DNA of 5,006 nucleotides, from contig JAEZQV010000222.1 of the NCBI GenBank assembly GCA_023441125.1, positions 1 through 5,006 on the forward strand, read 5' to 3'. Both the position numbers and the translations under genes were made by a program. Numbering within the stretch: position 1 is the first letter of the stretch; each line of letters starts with the position of its first letter. The notes under the pieces were generated by a model. That model was not told the DNA's origin. It saw nothing but the letters and a program-made list of their open reading frames with translations, and made no database searches. Shown here piece by piece: positions 1 to 5,006 of this stretch. This DNA is from Bacillota bacterium (lineage in GTDB: Bacteria > Bacillota_C > Negativicutes > Sporomusales > Sporomusaceae).

Positions 1-402
1 GTTATATCCGACAGACTTGGTAACAGAGGCTGGCTGGCAGTTGCCGGGTTGGTTCTGACCGTGCCTATTACGCTACTTTTTGGCGCACAGACGAATTTTG
101 CGGCGCTATGTGCTGCTGCCTTCGCCGGCGGGTTCACTTCGTATGCGGTTAACCCTCAGCTGACTGTAATGATATCGCAGTTTGCCGGCATGACCTGGGC
201 CGCTACCGCCAATGGAGTTTCCAATTTTCTGTTTCAATTGGCATCGTTGGTCAGTCCTTTGGTAATCGGCCTGGTTCTTGACGTATCCGGCAATTTTAAC
301 TATGTATGGTGGATTCTGTCCTTGGGACCCGTCATCGCTATTCTGCTGCTGCTGCGGGTACAGGCCGAGTCGGCGCCCTGTCCGGAAGGCGAAAAGGCTT
401 GA
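1..402 (+). CDS. MFS transporter, C-terminal part (5' end outside window)
   Basis: The reading frame is open from base 1 to the TGA at 400-402 and codes 133 residues, so the gene begins before the window. The first residues contain DRLGNR, the charged loop known as MFS motif A (G-x-x-x-D-R-x-G-R/K), here probably the second copy between helices 8 and 9. Four hydrophobic segments follow at about residues 11-29, 33-52, 68-93 and 101-119, which would be helices 9-12. Segment three (ANGVSNFLFQLASLVSPLVI) has the Gly/Asn/Pro-rich look of helix 11 in anion/sugar-acid or drug MFS carriers. The protein ends in a short charged tail. It is expected in the cytoplasmic membrane as a secondary carrier. 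The substrate cannot be told from this fragment. It converges with the EIIC-EAL gene across a shared terminator. Confidence 0.88.
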   Translation, partial: VISDRLGNRGWLAVAGLVLTVPITLLFGAQTNFAALCAAAFAGGFTSYAVNPQLTVMISQFAGMTWAATANGVSNFLFQLASLVSPLVIGLVLDVSGNFNYVWWILSLGPVIAILLLLRVQAESAPCPEGEKA

Positions 403-509
403 TCTGCAAGGAAGCAACGCTGATGGCGGCCGGTCCCCTTCTCGGGTTGCTGCCCCTCTTACCGGTGAGCAAAAAAGTCGCGGTCTAAACAGCCTGTCCC
501 GGTCAGCTT

Positions 510-552
510 AAAAGACGATTGTCTCGGCACCCGGCCGAGACAATCGTCTTTT
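510..552. terminator. Bidirectional intrinsic terminator, perfect 19-bp hairpin
   Basis: Bases 510-528 are the exact reverse complement of 534-552, with a 5-nt loop (ACCCG, 529-533). The stem has A4 at its left edge and T4 at its right edge. On the plus strand further T-rich sequence follows (CTCTTTTA), which fits termination of the MFS transcript. On the minus strand the U-run is only four, but the stem is strong and lies 28 bases beyond the EIIC-EAL stop. It sits between two converging genes, the usual place for a shared terminator. Confidence 0.88.
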
Positions 553-579
553 CTCTTTTAAATTATCCGGCTAACTGAA

Positions 580-2736
580 CTAGTTGGTATCAGCTTTTTC
601 TTCCGGCATTTCACACCAGCCCGCTCTTTGCAGATAGCCGGCAATATGTTCCGGCGGTAAAGCCGGACTGTATAAATAGCCCTGATATTGCCTGCAGCCG
701 AGTTGCTTTAATTTGTCGCGCTGCTCTTTGGTCTCCACATACTCGGCAATAACATCAATAGCCAGCGATGCACACAGGGAATTGATGGATAAAATGATTT
801 CCTGACAGCTTTTATCCGCAACTACATCCCGGATTAACACCCGGTCAATTTTTAAAGTGCTGATTGGATACTCCTTAAGATACAGCAGCGAGCTATGGCC
901 CATGCCAAAATCGTCGATCGCAATGCGGAATCCCAGTTCGTGCAAAGTCCTGAGTGTGGCATGTATTCTGGCATCAGCATTAAGCGCGATGTTTTCCGTG
1001 ATCTCCATTTCAATTTCTTGCGGTGACAGACCATTATCGGCAACAATTTTGTACATATTTTCAGCCAGGTTAGCACTGTACAATTGGGTGACCGACACGT
1101 TGACGGACATGCGCATATTGCTGATTCCGTTCCGTTTCCAGTTTTTTAGCTGGCAGCAGGCTTGGGAAAACACCCACATCCCGACATCCTGAATCATGTC
1201 CGCCTCTTCGGCGACCGCAATGATAAACGCCGGAGCTATCCGGCCATACACTTTGTGGGGCCAGCGCAACAACGCTTCCACGCCAATAATCCGGTTAGCG
1301 TAATTGATTTGCGGCTGATACTCAAGCAACAGCTCGTCATTGGCAAGCCCTGTTTTTAGGTCATGAGCGATAATCCGGGCTAGATTGCCAACCGTGTCCT
1401 GCCTGGTCAGCAACCGGTTGGCACCAGCAGGATTGGCCACCGCCAATTCCTTGTGAAACTTGGTAAAGGCCTGGGTAATGTCCAGACATTTCTGCTTTTC
1501 TGCCAGCTTCATAAACGGCAGATAAATCATAGCTCCCAGGGTCATATTGAACGCCTGCAGGGCTACCCCTTTCCAGGATCCGGTTGCCAAATATCCGCTT
1601 AACAACGGCGGCGTAGTCCAGGCTACCCCGTGCGTGGTCACCGGCACAAGCCCCAGAATCATAACCAGATAAGTAATCAGCGTCAGGACCACAGGCACAA
1701 CAACAAACGGAAGCAGGTAAATGGGATTGAGTACAATGGGCAGTCCGAACAGTAAGAGTTCATTGACATTAAAAATGCCTGGCAGCATGGACAGCTGCGC
1801 AAGCCGGGTAATGTTGCCCCGCTTAGCCGCTAGCAGCATAATGATTAAGAGGCACAGGGTAGCGCCGGAGCCGCCAATAAGTACAAAACAGTTAAAAAAT
1901 GCGTCAGTCAGGATAACAGTATGTCCATTGGTTACGGCCGCCGCAATGTTGCTTTCGCCGGCCGGTCCATAAAAATTGCGCATTACGGGGTCGAGGATAT
2001 CACTGCCGTGCATGCCGAAAAACCAGAATATATGCAGCCAAATGATGTAAATGATCGCAGTTAACGGCGTATTTTGCAGTTCAATGAGAAATTGGTTAAT
2101 CAGGGAAATGACATACTGGTGAATATCATAAACCTGGATGCTGTTCAAACCGATTTTGGCAGCTGCAAATAGCAGCAGGGTAAACAGTATTGGCACAATA
2201 CAGGCTAGCGCCTGGGAAATGGTAGGATCTGCCTCGTCACTGAACATCCAAATCGCCAAGCGTTTGATAGTGCAAAACCGCAGAAAAACTTCGGCTGCCA
2301 GCAGGGACGTCAGGACAGATAAAAAGACGCCTTCTACGCCTACCCAGCGAAAAGGTATGCCGGCAGTCTGATTGAAATTAAACGGCTGTACGATAATAAC
2401 CATGCAGGCAATCGCTGCCAAGGGAGTAATTAACGGATGAATATTGCCGCTTTTCACCAACGGGTGGCTGTCAGCCAGACAGCCGCTAATACTAAACGCC
2501 AACAGGAGGGACATGATACCTAATGAACCGTTCCAAACCGCTTGACCGATATCCTGCCAGCCGGCGCCCAGAAAATTATTCATCAGCTCCTGGTATCCCG
2601 CTAACGGCAAATTGTTGATTACTAATGTAAAAGAACCCAGAACAATTATCGGCGTACATAACAGCATTCCCCGCCGGATTGCGATAATATGCCGTTGCTC
2701 CGCGATCTTGGCTATCCGTTCCATTGTGTTTTTCAC
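580..2736 (-). CDS. PTS EIIC (cellobiose/chitobiose type)-EAL fusion, probable sugar-responsive c-di-GMP phosphodiesterase
   Basis: This 718-residue protein has two parts. Residues 1-412 form a complete EIIC permease domain of the lactose/cellobiose/chitobiose family: an IAEQRHIIAIRRG start, many membrane helices, GMHGSD with H243, the signature NVNELLLFGLPIVLNP with E326, and AWTTPPLLSGYLATG at 372-386. H243 and E326 match the sugar-site His and Glu of the ChbC family, with similar spacing. A linker of about 50 residues leads to a cytoplasmic EAL domain (about 460-705). Its active-site residues are present: E487 (EALLRW), N546, E578 (EITE), D608-D609 (DDFG), K629 (LKIDR), E665 and Q685. It should cleave c-di-GMP to pGpG. 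There is no GGDEF, EIIA or EIIB domain here. The GTG start at 2736 has GGGGAG eight bases upstream; an internal ATG four codons later is spaced too far from it. Sugar control of the EAL activity is inferred from the fusion alone. Confidence 0.93.
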   Translation of the reverse strand: MKNTMERIAKIAEQRHIIAIRRGMLLCTPIIVLGSFTLVINNLPLAGYQELMNNFLGAGWQDIGQAVWNGSLGIMSLLLAFSISGCLADSHPLVKSGNIHPLITPLAAIACMVIIVQPFNFNQTAGIPFRWVGVEGVFLSVLTSLLAAEVFLRFCTIKRLAIWMFSDEADPTISQALACIVPILFTLLLFAAAKIGLNSIQVYDIHQYVISLINQFLIELQNTPLTAIIYIIWLHIFWFFGMHGSDILDPVMRNFYGPAGESNIAAAVTNGHTVILTDAFFNCFVLIGGSGATLCLLIIMLLAAKRGNITRLAQLSMLPGIFNVNELLLFGLPIVLNPIYLLPFVVVPVVLTLITYLVMILGLVPVTTHGVAWTTPPLLSGYLATGSWKGVALQAFNMTLGAMIYLPFMKLAEKQKCLDITQAFTKFHKELAVANPAGANRLLTRQDTVGNLARIIAHDLKTGLANDELLLEYQPQINYANRIIGVEALLRWPHKVYGRIAPAFIIAVAEEADMIQDVGMWVFSQACCQLKNWKRNGISNMRMSVNVSVTQLYSANLAENMYKIVADNGLSPQEIEMEITENIALNADARIHATLRTLHELGFRIAIDDFGMGHSSLLYLKEYPISTLKIDRVLIRDVVADKSCQEIILSINSLCASLAIDVIAEYVETKEQRDKLKQLGCRQYQGYLYSPALPPEHIAGYLQRAGWCEMPEEKADTN

Positions 2737-2744
2737 AGCGAATT

Positions 2745-2750
2745 CTCCCC
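2745..2750 (-). promoter_or_regulatory. Ribosome binding site fixing the GTG start of the EIIC-EAL gene
   Basis: The minus strand reads GGGGAG, then eight bases, then GTG at 2736-2734. The nearest ATG (2724-2722) would be 20 bases away, so this site favours the GTG start and the sequence MKNTMERIAK. Confidence 0.65.
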
Positions 2751-2764
2751 AAAATAAAATCAGC

Positions 2765-2794
2765 GCTATAAATGCGGCAGGATAACCAAGTCAT
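2765..2794 (-). promoter_or_regulatory. Weak candidate sigma-A promoter for the EIIC-EAL gene
   Basis: On the minus strand ATGACT (2794-2789, four of six matches to the -35 consensus) is followed after 18 bases by TATAGC (2770-2765, four of six matches to the -10 consensus). Transcription would begin near 2758, leaving a leader of about 20 bases that contains the ribosome site. The match is modest. The gene could equally be transcribed by read-through from the racemase 100 bp upstream. Confidence 0.28.
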
Positions 2795-2797
2795 TTT

Positions 2798-2827
2798 ATT
2801 AAAAGAGCAGTACGACCCTCTTTTAAT
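2798..2827 (-). terminator. AT-rich 10-bp palindrome after the racemase, possible weak terminator or attenuator
   Basis: Bases 2798-2807 (ATTAAAAGAG) pair exactly with 2818-2827 (CTCTTTTAAT) around a 10-nt loop. It starts ten bases past the racemase stop codon. The stem is mostly A-T, and the U-run lies inside the stem with no extra U tract after it. If it terminates, it is probably leaky and would allow partial read-through into the EIIC-EAL gene. It could also be a protein-binding palindrome. Confidence 0.35.
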
Positions 2828-2836
2828 TAGATGCCA

Positions 2837-3535
2837 TTATTGTAATAAAAATTCAACGGCTGCTGCAGCATGGATTTGGGTGGTATCAAAAATTGGCAGG
2901 CTGCTGTCCTGCTGGCAAATTAACAGTGGAATTTCTGTGCACCCCAGTACAACGCCTTCTGCCCCGCAGCCCTGCAGACGGTCAATGATCTTGACAAAAG
3001 CCTCCCGCGAGCTGGCTAAAACTTTACCCTGGACTAACTCCTGGTATATAGCCGCATGAATCACATTCCGCTCAGCTTCAGCCGGAATAAGTACGTCAAT
3101 GCCGTGTGTTTGCGTTAAGCGGCCCTTATAAAAATCTTGCTCCATAGTGAATTTCGTCCCCAGCAGAGCCACTTTGCGCAACTGTTGTTTCTTTATTTCA
3201 TTGGCGACCGCATCCGCAATGTGCAATAAAGGAATGCCGGTCTGGCCGGCAACTGCATCGGCCACCTTATGCATTGTATTTGTACAAATAACAAGAAAAT
3301 CCGCACCCCCGTTTTTTAAACGCCGGCCGGCATCAATCATGAGTTCCGTCAGGGTGTCCCAATCGCCTTGGTGCTGTAGTTTCTCAAATTCCGCAAAGTT
3401 AACTGAATACATGATGCTTTTGGCCGAATGGGTACCGCCCAGTTTATCTCTTACTAATTCATTGATGATGCGGTAATAAACGGCCGAAGACTCCCAGCTT
3501 AATCCACCAATCAACCCAACAGTTTTCATACTCAT
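2837..3535 (-). CDS. Aspartate/glutamate racemase family protein, YgeA/RacX type (broad-specificity amino-acid racemase)
   Basis: The 232-residue protein belongs to the PLP-independent Asp/Glu racemase family, which interconverts L- and D-amino acids with two cysteines acting as acid and base. Both are visible: C84 in ICTNTMHK and C199 in GCTEIPLL. From memory of E. coli YgeA the match is close over the full length, including GGLSWESSAVYYRIIN near residue 10, HSAKS, HIADA, LLGTKFTMEQDFYKGRL near 124-140 and IFDTTQIHA near the C-terminus. YgeA and B. subtilis RacX act on several amino acids rather than specifically on aspartate, so broad specificity is more likely than aspartate racemase. No signal peptide is present, so it is cytosolic. 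Two starts are possible: ATG at 3535 has GGAG ten bases upstream, and ATG at 3529 (MKTVGLIGG, the usual family start) has GAGG about eight bases upstream. It has its own promoter. Confidence 0.93.
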   Translation of the reverse strand: MSMKTVGLIGGLSWESSAVYYRIINELVRDKLGGTHSAKSIMYSVNFAEFEKLQHQGDWDTLTELMIDAGRRLKNGGADFLVICTNTMHKVADAVAGQTGIPLLHIADAVANEIKKQQLRKVALLGTKFTMEQDFYKGRLTQTHGIDVLIPAEAERNVIHAAIYQELVQGKVLASSREAFVKIIDRLQGCGAEGVVLGCTEIPLLICQQDSSLPIFDTTQIHAAAAVEFLLQ

Positions 3536-3613
3536 TCCCTCAATTCTCCAGTTTCTGGCAACCTTCTATATTGGGTTAGTAATTGTAAAGTTTGCAAATC
3601 CAACCTGATATAA

Positions 3614-3642
3614 AGTATATATAGAATTGAAAATAATGTAAA
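3614..3642 (-). promoter_or_regulatory. Sigma-A promoter of the racemase gene
   Basis: On the minus strand TTTACA (3642-3637, five of six matches) is followed by a 17-base spacer and TATACT (3619-3614, five of six matches). This is near-ideal vegetative promoter geometry. Predicted start of transcription is around 3607, giving a leader of about 70 bases before the racemase start. The surrounding 60 bases (3611-3670) hold only seven G or C. TATATATA occurs at the -10 region (3616-3623) and again just upstream of the -35 (3643-3650). Confidence 0.7.
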
Positions 3643-3712
3643 TATATATAACTTTTACTTATAAAGAAAATCCCCGGGTTCCTCATAACTTTTCCTATGT
3701 AGCAACAGCCTC

Positions 3713-3763
3713 AGCCAATAGTAAAAACCGGCATCTCTGCAATGCCGGTTTTTACTATTGGCT
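3713..3763 (-). terminator. Terminator of the cotF-like gene, perfect 22-bp inverted repeat
   Basis: Bases 3713-3734 are the exact reverse complement of 3742-3763, with a 7-nt loop (CTCTGCA). The core is AAAAACCGGCAT paired with ATGCCGGTTTTT, giving a GC-rich stem with five U residues on either strand. It begins 12 bases after the coat-protein stop, so it most likely terminates that gene. The outer ten pairs (AGCCAATAGT and its complement) go beyond what a terminator needs. Confidence 0.85.
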
Positions 3764-3774
3764 CTTATTTATTT

Positions 3775-4290
3775 TTAAGCGTTATAGGTACCCTGACTGC
3801 TCATATAGTTAAAGATCGCTTCCCCGTGCTGCTGTTCTTCTTTCTGAATATGATTCAGCGCTTGCCGGACATTGGCGTCGGTAAATTCAAAGATGGCGGT
3901 GTCATAAGCACCGGAAACATACTTTTCGGTCATTAACATATCACTGCAAAGCATTGCATCGGCTTGGCTGGCGGCCGATTTCGCCTGCGTACCGCTTTGC
4001 CGGGTTTGTTGAGATTGCTGGGATTGCTGCTGTCCTTGTTGGCCTTGTTGGCCTTGTTGACTTTGCTGGCCTTGCTGACTTTGATTCATATTGGGCACCT
4101 GCCCGCTTAAAATGGATGTTACCGTATTCAAATGCTGCTGTTCCTGCTGAGCAAGAGATTGAAATAGCTGTTGCAATTGAGGGTCGCTCGCCTGCTGCGC
4201 ATAGCTCTGGTATTTCTGAATGCAAACCTCCTCATGGGACTGCTGGTCCTGCAGCAGTTGCTTCTCTTTTAGGTTTAGTTGTAATGTCAT
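3775..4290 (-). CDS. CotF-family spore coat protein with Gln-rich linker
   Basis: This 171-residue protein has the pattern of the Coat F family: two helical pairs with ferritin-like motifs. The N-terminal half (about 8-62) carries E20-E21 and E50-Q-Q-H53. The C-terminal half (about 110-164) carries E122 and E152-Q-Q-H155. Between them, residues 69-97 are almost wholly Gln with Gly and Ser. There is no signal peptide, as expected for a coat protein made in the mother cell and assembled on the forespore surface. The ATG at 4290 has AGGAGGT (4303-4297) six bases upstream, so the start is secure. Family CotF proteins are structural coat parts; a metal-binding or redox role is suggested by the paired E/ExxH motifs but not shown. 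It is monocistronic by position, with a strong terminator after it. I saw no convincing sporulation-sigma promoter. A general ferritin-like protein outside the coat is an alternative. Confidence 0.82.
   Translation of the reverse strand: MTLQLNLKEKQLLQDQQSHEEVCIQKYQSYAQQASDPQLQQLFQSLAQQEQQHLNTVTSILSGQVPNMNQSQQGQQSQQGQQGQQGQQQSQQSQQTRQSGTQAKSAASQADAMLCSDMLMTEKYVSGAYDTAIFEFTDANVRQALNHIQKEEQQHGEAIFNYMSSQGTYNA
4034..4087. repeat. Degenerate 9-bp tandem repeat inside the coat-protein gene
   Basis: Six consecutive 9-base units fill this stretch: CCTTGTTGG twice, CCTTGTTGA, CTTTGCTGG, CCTTGCTGA and CTTTGATTC. On the coding (minus) strand each intact unit encodes Gln-Gln with Gly or Ser. The first two units are identical and the rest diverge by a base or two, consistent with growth by in-frame slippage. 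Confidence 0.75.
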
Positions 4291-4296
4291 TTGTCT

Positions 4297-4303
4297 ACCT
4301 CCT
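4297..4303 (-). promoter_or_regulatory. Strong ribosome binding site of the coat-protein gene
   Basis: The minus strand reads AGGAGGT followed by six bases and ATG. It is a full-length Shine-Dalgarno match, the strongest in the window, and predicts efficient translation as expected for an abundant structural protein. Confidence 0.8.
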
Positions 4304-4450
4304 GGAATTTTACTCTAGTTTTCCCGGCAGTAGCCAATAACATTCAACTAAAATAAGGTTATACATATATTTTTATATAGGCTGAATCGATAAGACAAGA
4401 CAGGTGCACTCTCTTGCAGAAAAATTCTCTGTTCCATGTTTTTAAACTTA
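4304..4450 (-). other. Intergenic leader of the coat-protein gene, no clear promoter
   Basis: This 147-base gap lies between the TetR stop and the coat-gene ribosome site. It is AT-rich around 4350-4385. On the minus strand there are loose sigma-A-like boxes (for example TTCAGC, 17 bases, TATAAC) but no clean match to sigma-E, sigma-G or sigma-K sites. I see no convincing terminator for the TetR gene here; the best stem (CAAGA with TCTTG, loop of 11) has no U-run. Confidence 0.4.
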
Positions 4451-5006
4451 TCAATGCTGCTTGAGTATCAATTCAGCCGTCTCGCGCGCGCAACGCGCTG
4501 CATCAGGATTGATTGCCAGTTGCGCATTAATTATAGCGCCCTCCACCAAAAGCATTAATTGCTTGGTTACTTTGTCAGCATCAATTATACCGGCTTCCTT
4601 AACGACGCTTTTTATGAAGATATACAGGTTGCTTTTGTGTTCTCTGATCACTCGAGTAATGCCTGCTCGTTCTTCCCCTACCTCACCAGCAGCATTAATA
4701 AAAGCACACCCCCGGAACTCTGTTGATTGAAACCATTCATCCAGAGCGTCGAAGATAGCAAGCAGGCGCTCCCTAGGCCCTTTCACTTTATTGACAGAAG
4801 AGGTTAACCAGTATAGCCAGCGCGCATCTCTTCTTAAAAGATACTCTTCCACTAACTTATCTTTAGACGGAAAGTATTTATATAGAGTATTGATTGCAAC
4901 TCCAGCCTCTTTAACGATTAAATCCATCCCCACTGCTTGTATGCCTCTTTCATAAAAGAGCTTTGAGGCTGCATCTAAAATCCGGCCAGCCGCATGACTC
5001 CTTGCT
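4451..5006 (-). CDS. TetR/AcrR-family transcriptional regulator (N-terminus outside window)
   Basis: The frame is open from the TGA at 4453-4451 to the window edge and gives 184 residues. The true start is lost: the first 24 codons before the in-frame GTG at 4933 contain no good start, yet they encode typical TetR helix 1 (GRILDAASKLFYERGIQAVG). The DNA-binding helix-turn-helix follows, with VKEAGVAINTLYKYFPSKDKL at about residues 31-51, the family hallmark. The C-terminal ligand domain contains FRGCAFIN at 97-104, a motif common in one TetR subgroup, with a Cys at 100. Such regulators usually repress a nearby gene, often for efflux or detoxification, and release DNA on binding a small molecule. 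Its target may lie beyond the right edge. The coat gene behind it is in the same direction but probably independent. Only a few N-terminal residues appear to be missing. Confidence 0.9.
   Translation of the reverse strand, partial: ARSHAAGRILDAASKLFYERGIQAVGMDLIVKEAGVAINTLYKYFPSKDKLVEEYLLRRDARWLYWLTSSVNKVKGPRERLLAIFDALDEWFQSTEFRGCAFINAAGEVGEERAGITRVIREHKSNLYIFIKSVVKEAGIIDADKVTKQLMLLVEGAIINAQLAINPDAARCARETAELILKQH

Noticed and set aside
106..417. Open frame on the minus strand opposite the MFS gene
   Set aside because: It runs antisense to a clear MFS sequence, and its product is low in hydrophobic order and resembles no family.
857..1359. Open frames on the plus strand opposite the EAL domain
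   Set aside because: They are mirror frames of the conserved EAL coding sequence and show no domain pattern or credible ribosome sites.
1721..2371. Open frames on the plus strand opposite the EIIC domain
   Set aside because: Antisense to a well-conserved permease sequence; no recognisable product.
3147..3476. Plus-strand frame of 109 codons opposite the racemase
   Set aside because: The minus-strand frame encodes a full racemase with both catalytic cysteines, so this one is a shadow.
2837..3535. Dedicated aspartate racemase or glutamate racemase (MurI)
   Set aside because: The sequence resembles YgeA/RacX throughout, and the TNTMHK and GCTEIPLL contexts and 232-residue length fit that group better than MurI.
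4034..4087. Short tandem repeats considered as a CRISPR or regulatory iteron array
   Set aside because: The 9-base units have no spacers and stay in frame with the coat protein, so they are coding repeats.
3954..4340. Plus-strand frame of 128 codons opposite the coat gene, rich in Ala, Val and Gly
   Set aside because: Its hydrophobic repeats are the complement of Gln codons in the coat-protein linker, not a real membrane protein.
4381..4420. Possible terminator after the TetR gene
   Set aside because: The only stem is CAAGA with TCTTG around an 11-nt loop, with no U-run following in the direction of transcription.

Overview
The window reads as chromosomal DNA of an endospore-forming, anaerobe-like bacterium. 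A CotF-type spore coat protein implies sporulation. Moderate GC content, AGGAGG-type ribosome sites and a sugar-PTS EIIC domain joined to a c-di-GMP phosphodiesterase would fit a Negativicute (Sporomusa/Pelosinus type). That taxonomic placement is inference from gene style, not from a marker gene.

Layout: 1-402 (+) is the 3' end of a major facilitator superfamily transporter. A short gap follows (403-579) with a perfect 19-bp hairpin that ends converging transcripts. The rest of the window is coded on the minus strand. In transcription order from the right edge these are: a TetR-family regulator cut by the window end (5006-4451), a CotF-family coat protein (4290-3775) with a 22-bp perfect hairpin terminator behind it, a YgeA/RacX-type amino-acid racemase (3535-2837) with a good sigma-A promoter, and a 718-residue PTS EIIC-EAL fusion (2736-580). 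No rRNA, tRNA, CRISPR array or insertion sequence is visible, and no gene-free stretch exceeds 300 bases.

The most notable gene is the EIIC-EAL fusion. Its N-terminal half is a full cellobiose/chitobiose-type sugar permease domain that keeps the expected sugar-site His and Glu. Its C-terminal half is an EAL domain with every catalytic residue I could check. This suggests a membrane protein in which sugar binding or PTS state controls breakdown of c-di-GMP. The racemase lies 100 bp upstream on the same strand. Both D-amino acids and c-di-GMP loss are associated with leaving the sessile state, so a joint role is possible but unproven. The CotF protein shows an internal duplication with symmetrically placed Glu/ExxH motifs, as in ferritin-like four-helix bundles, interrupted by a Gln-rich linker encoded by 9-bp tandem repeats.
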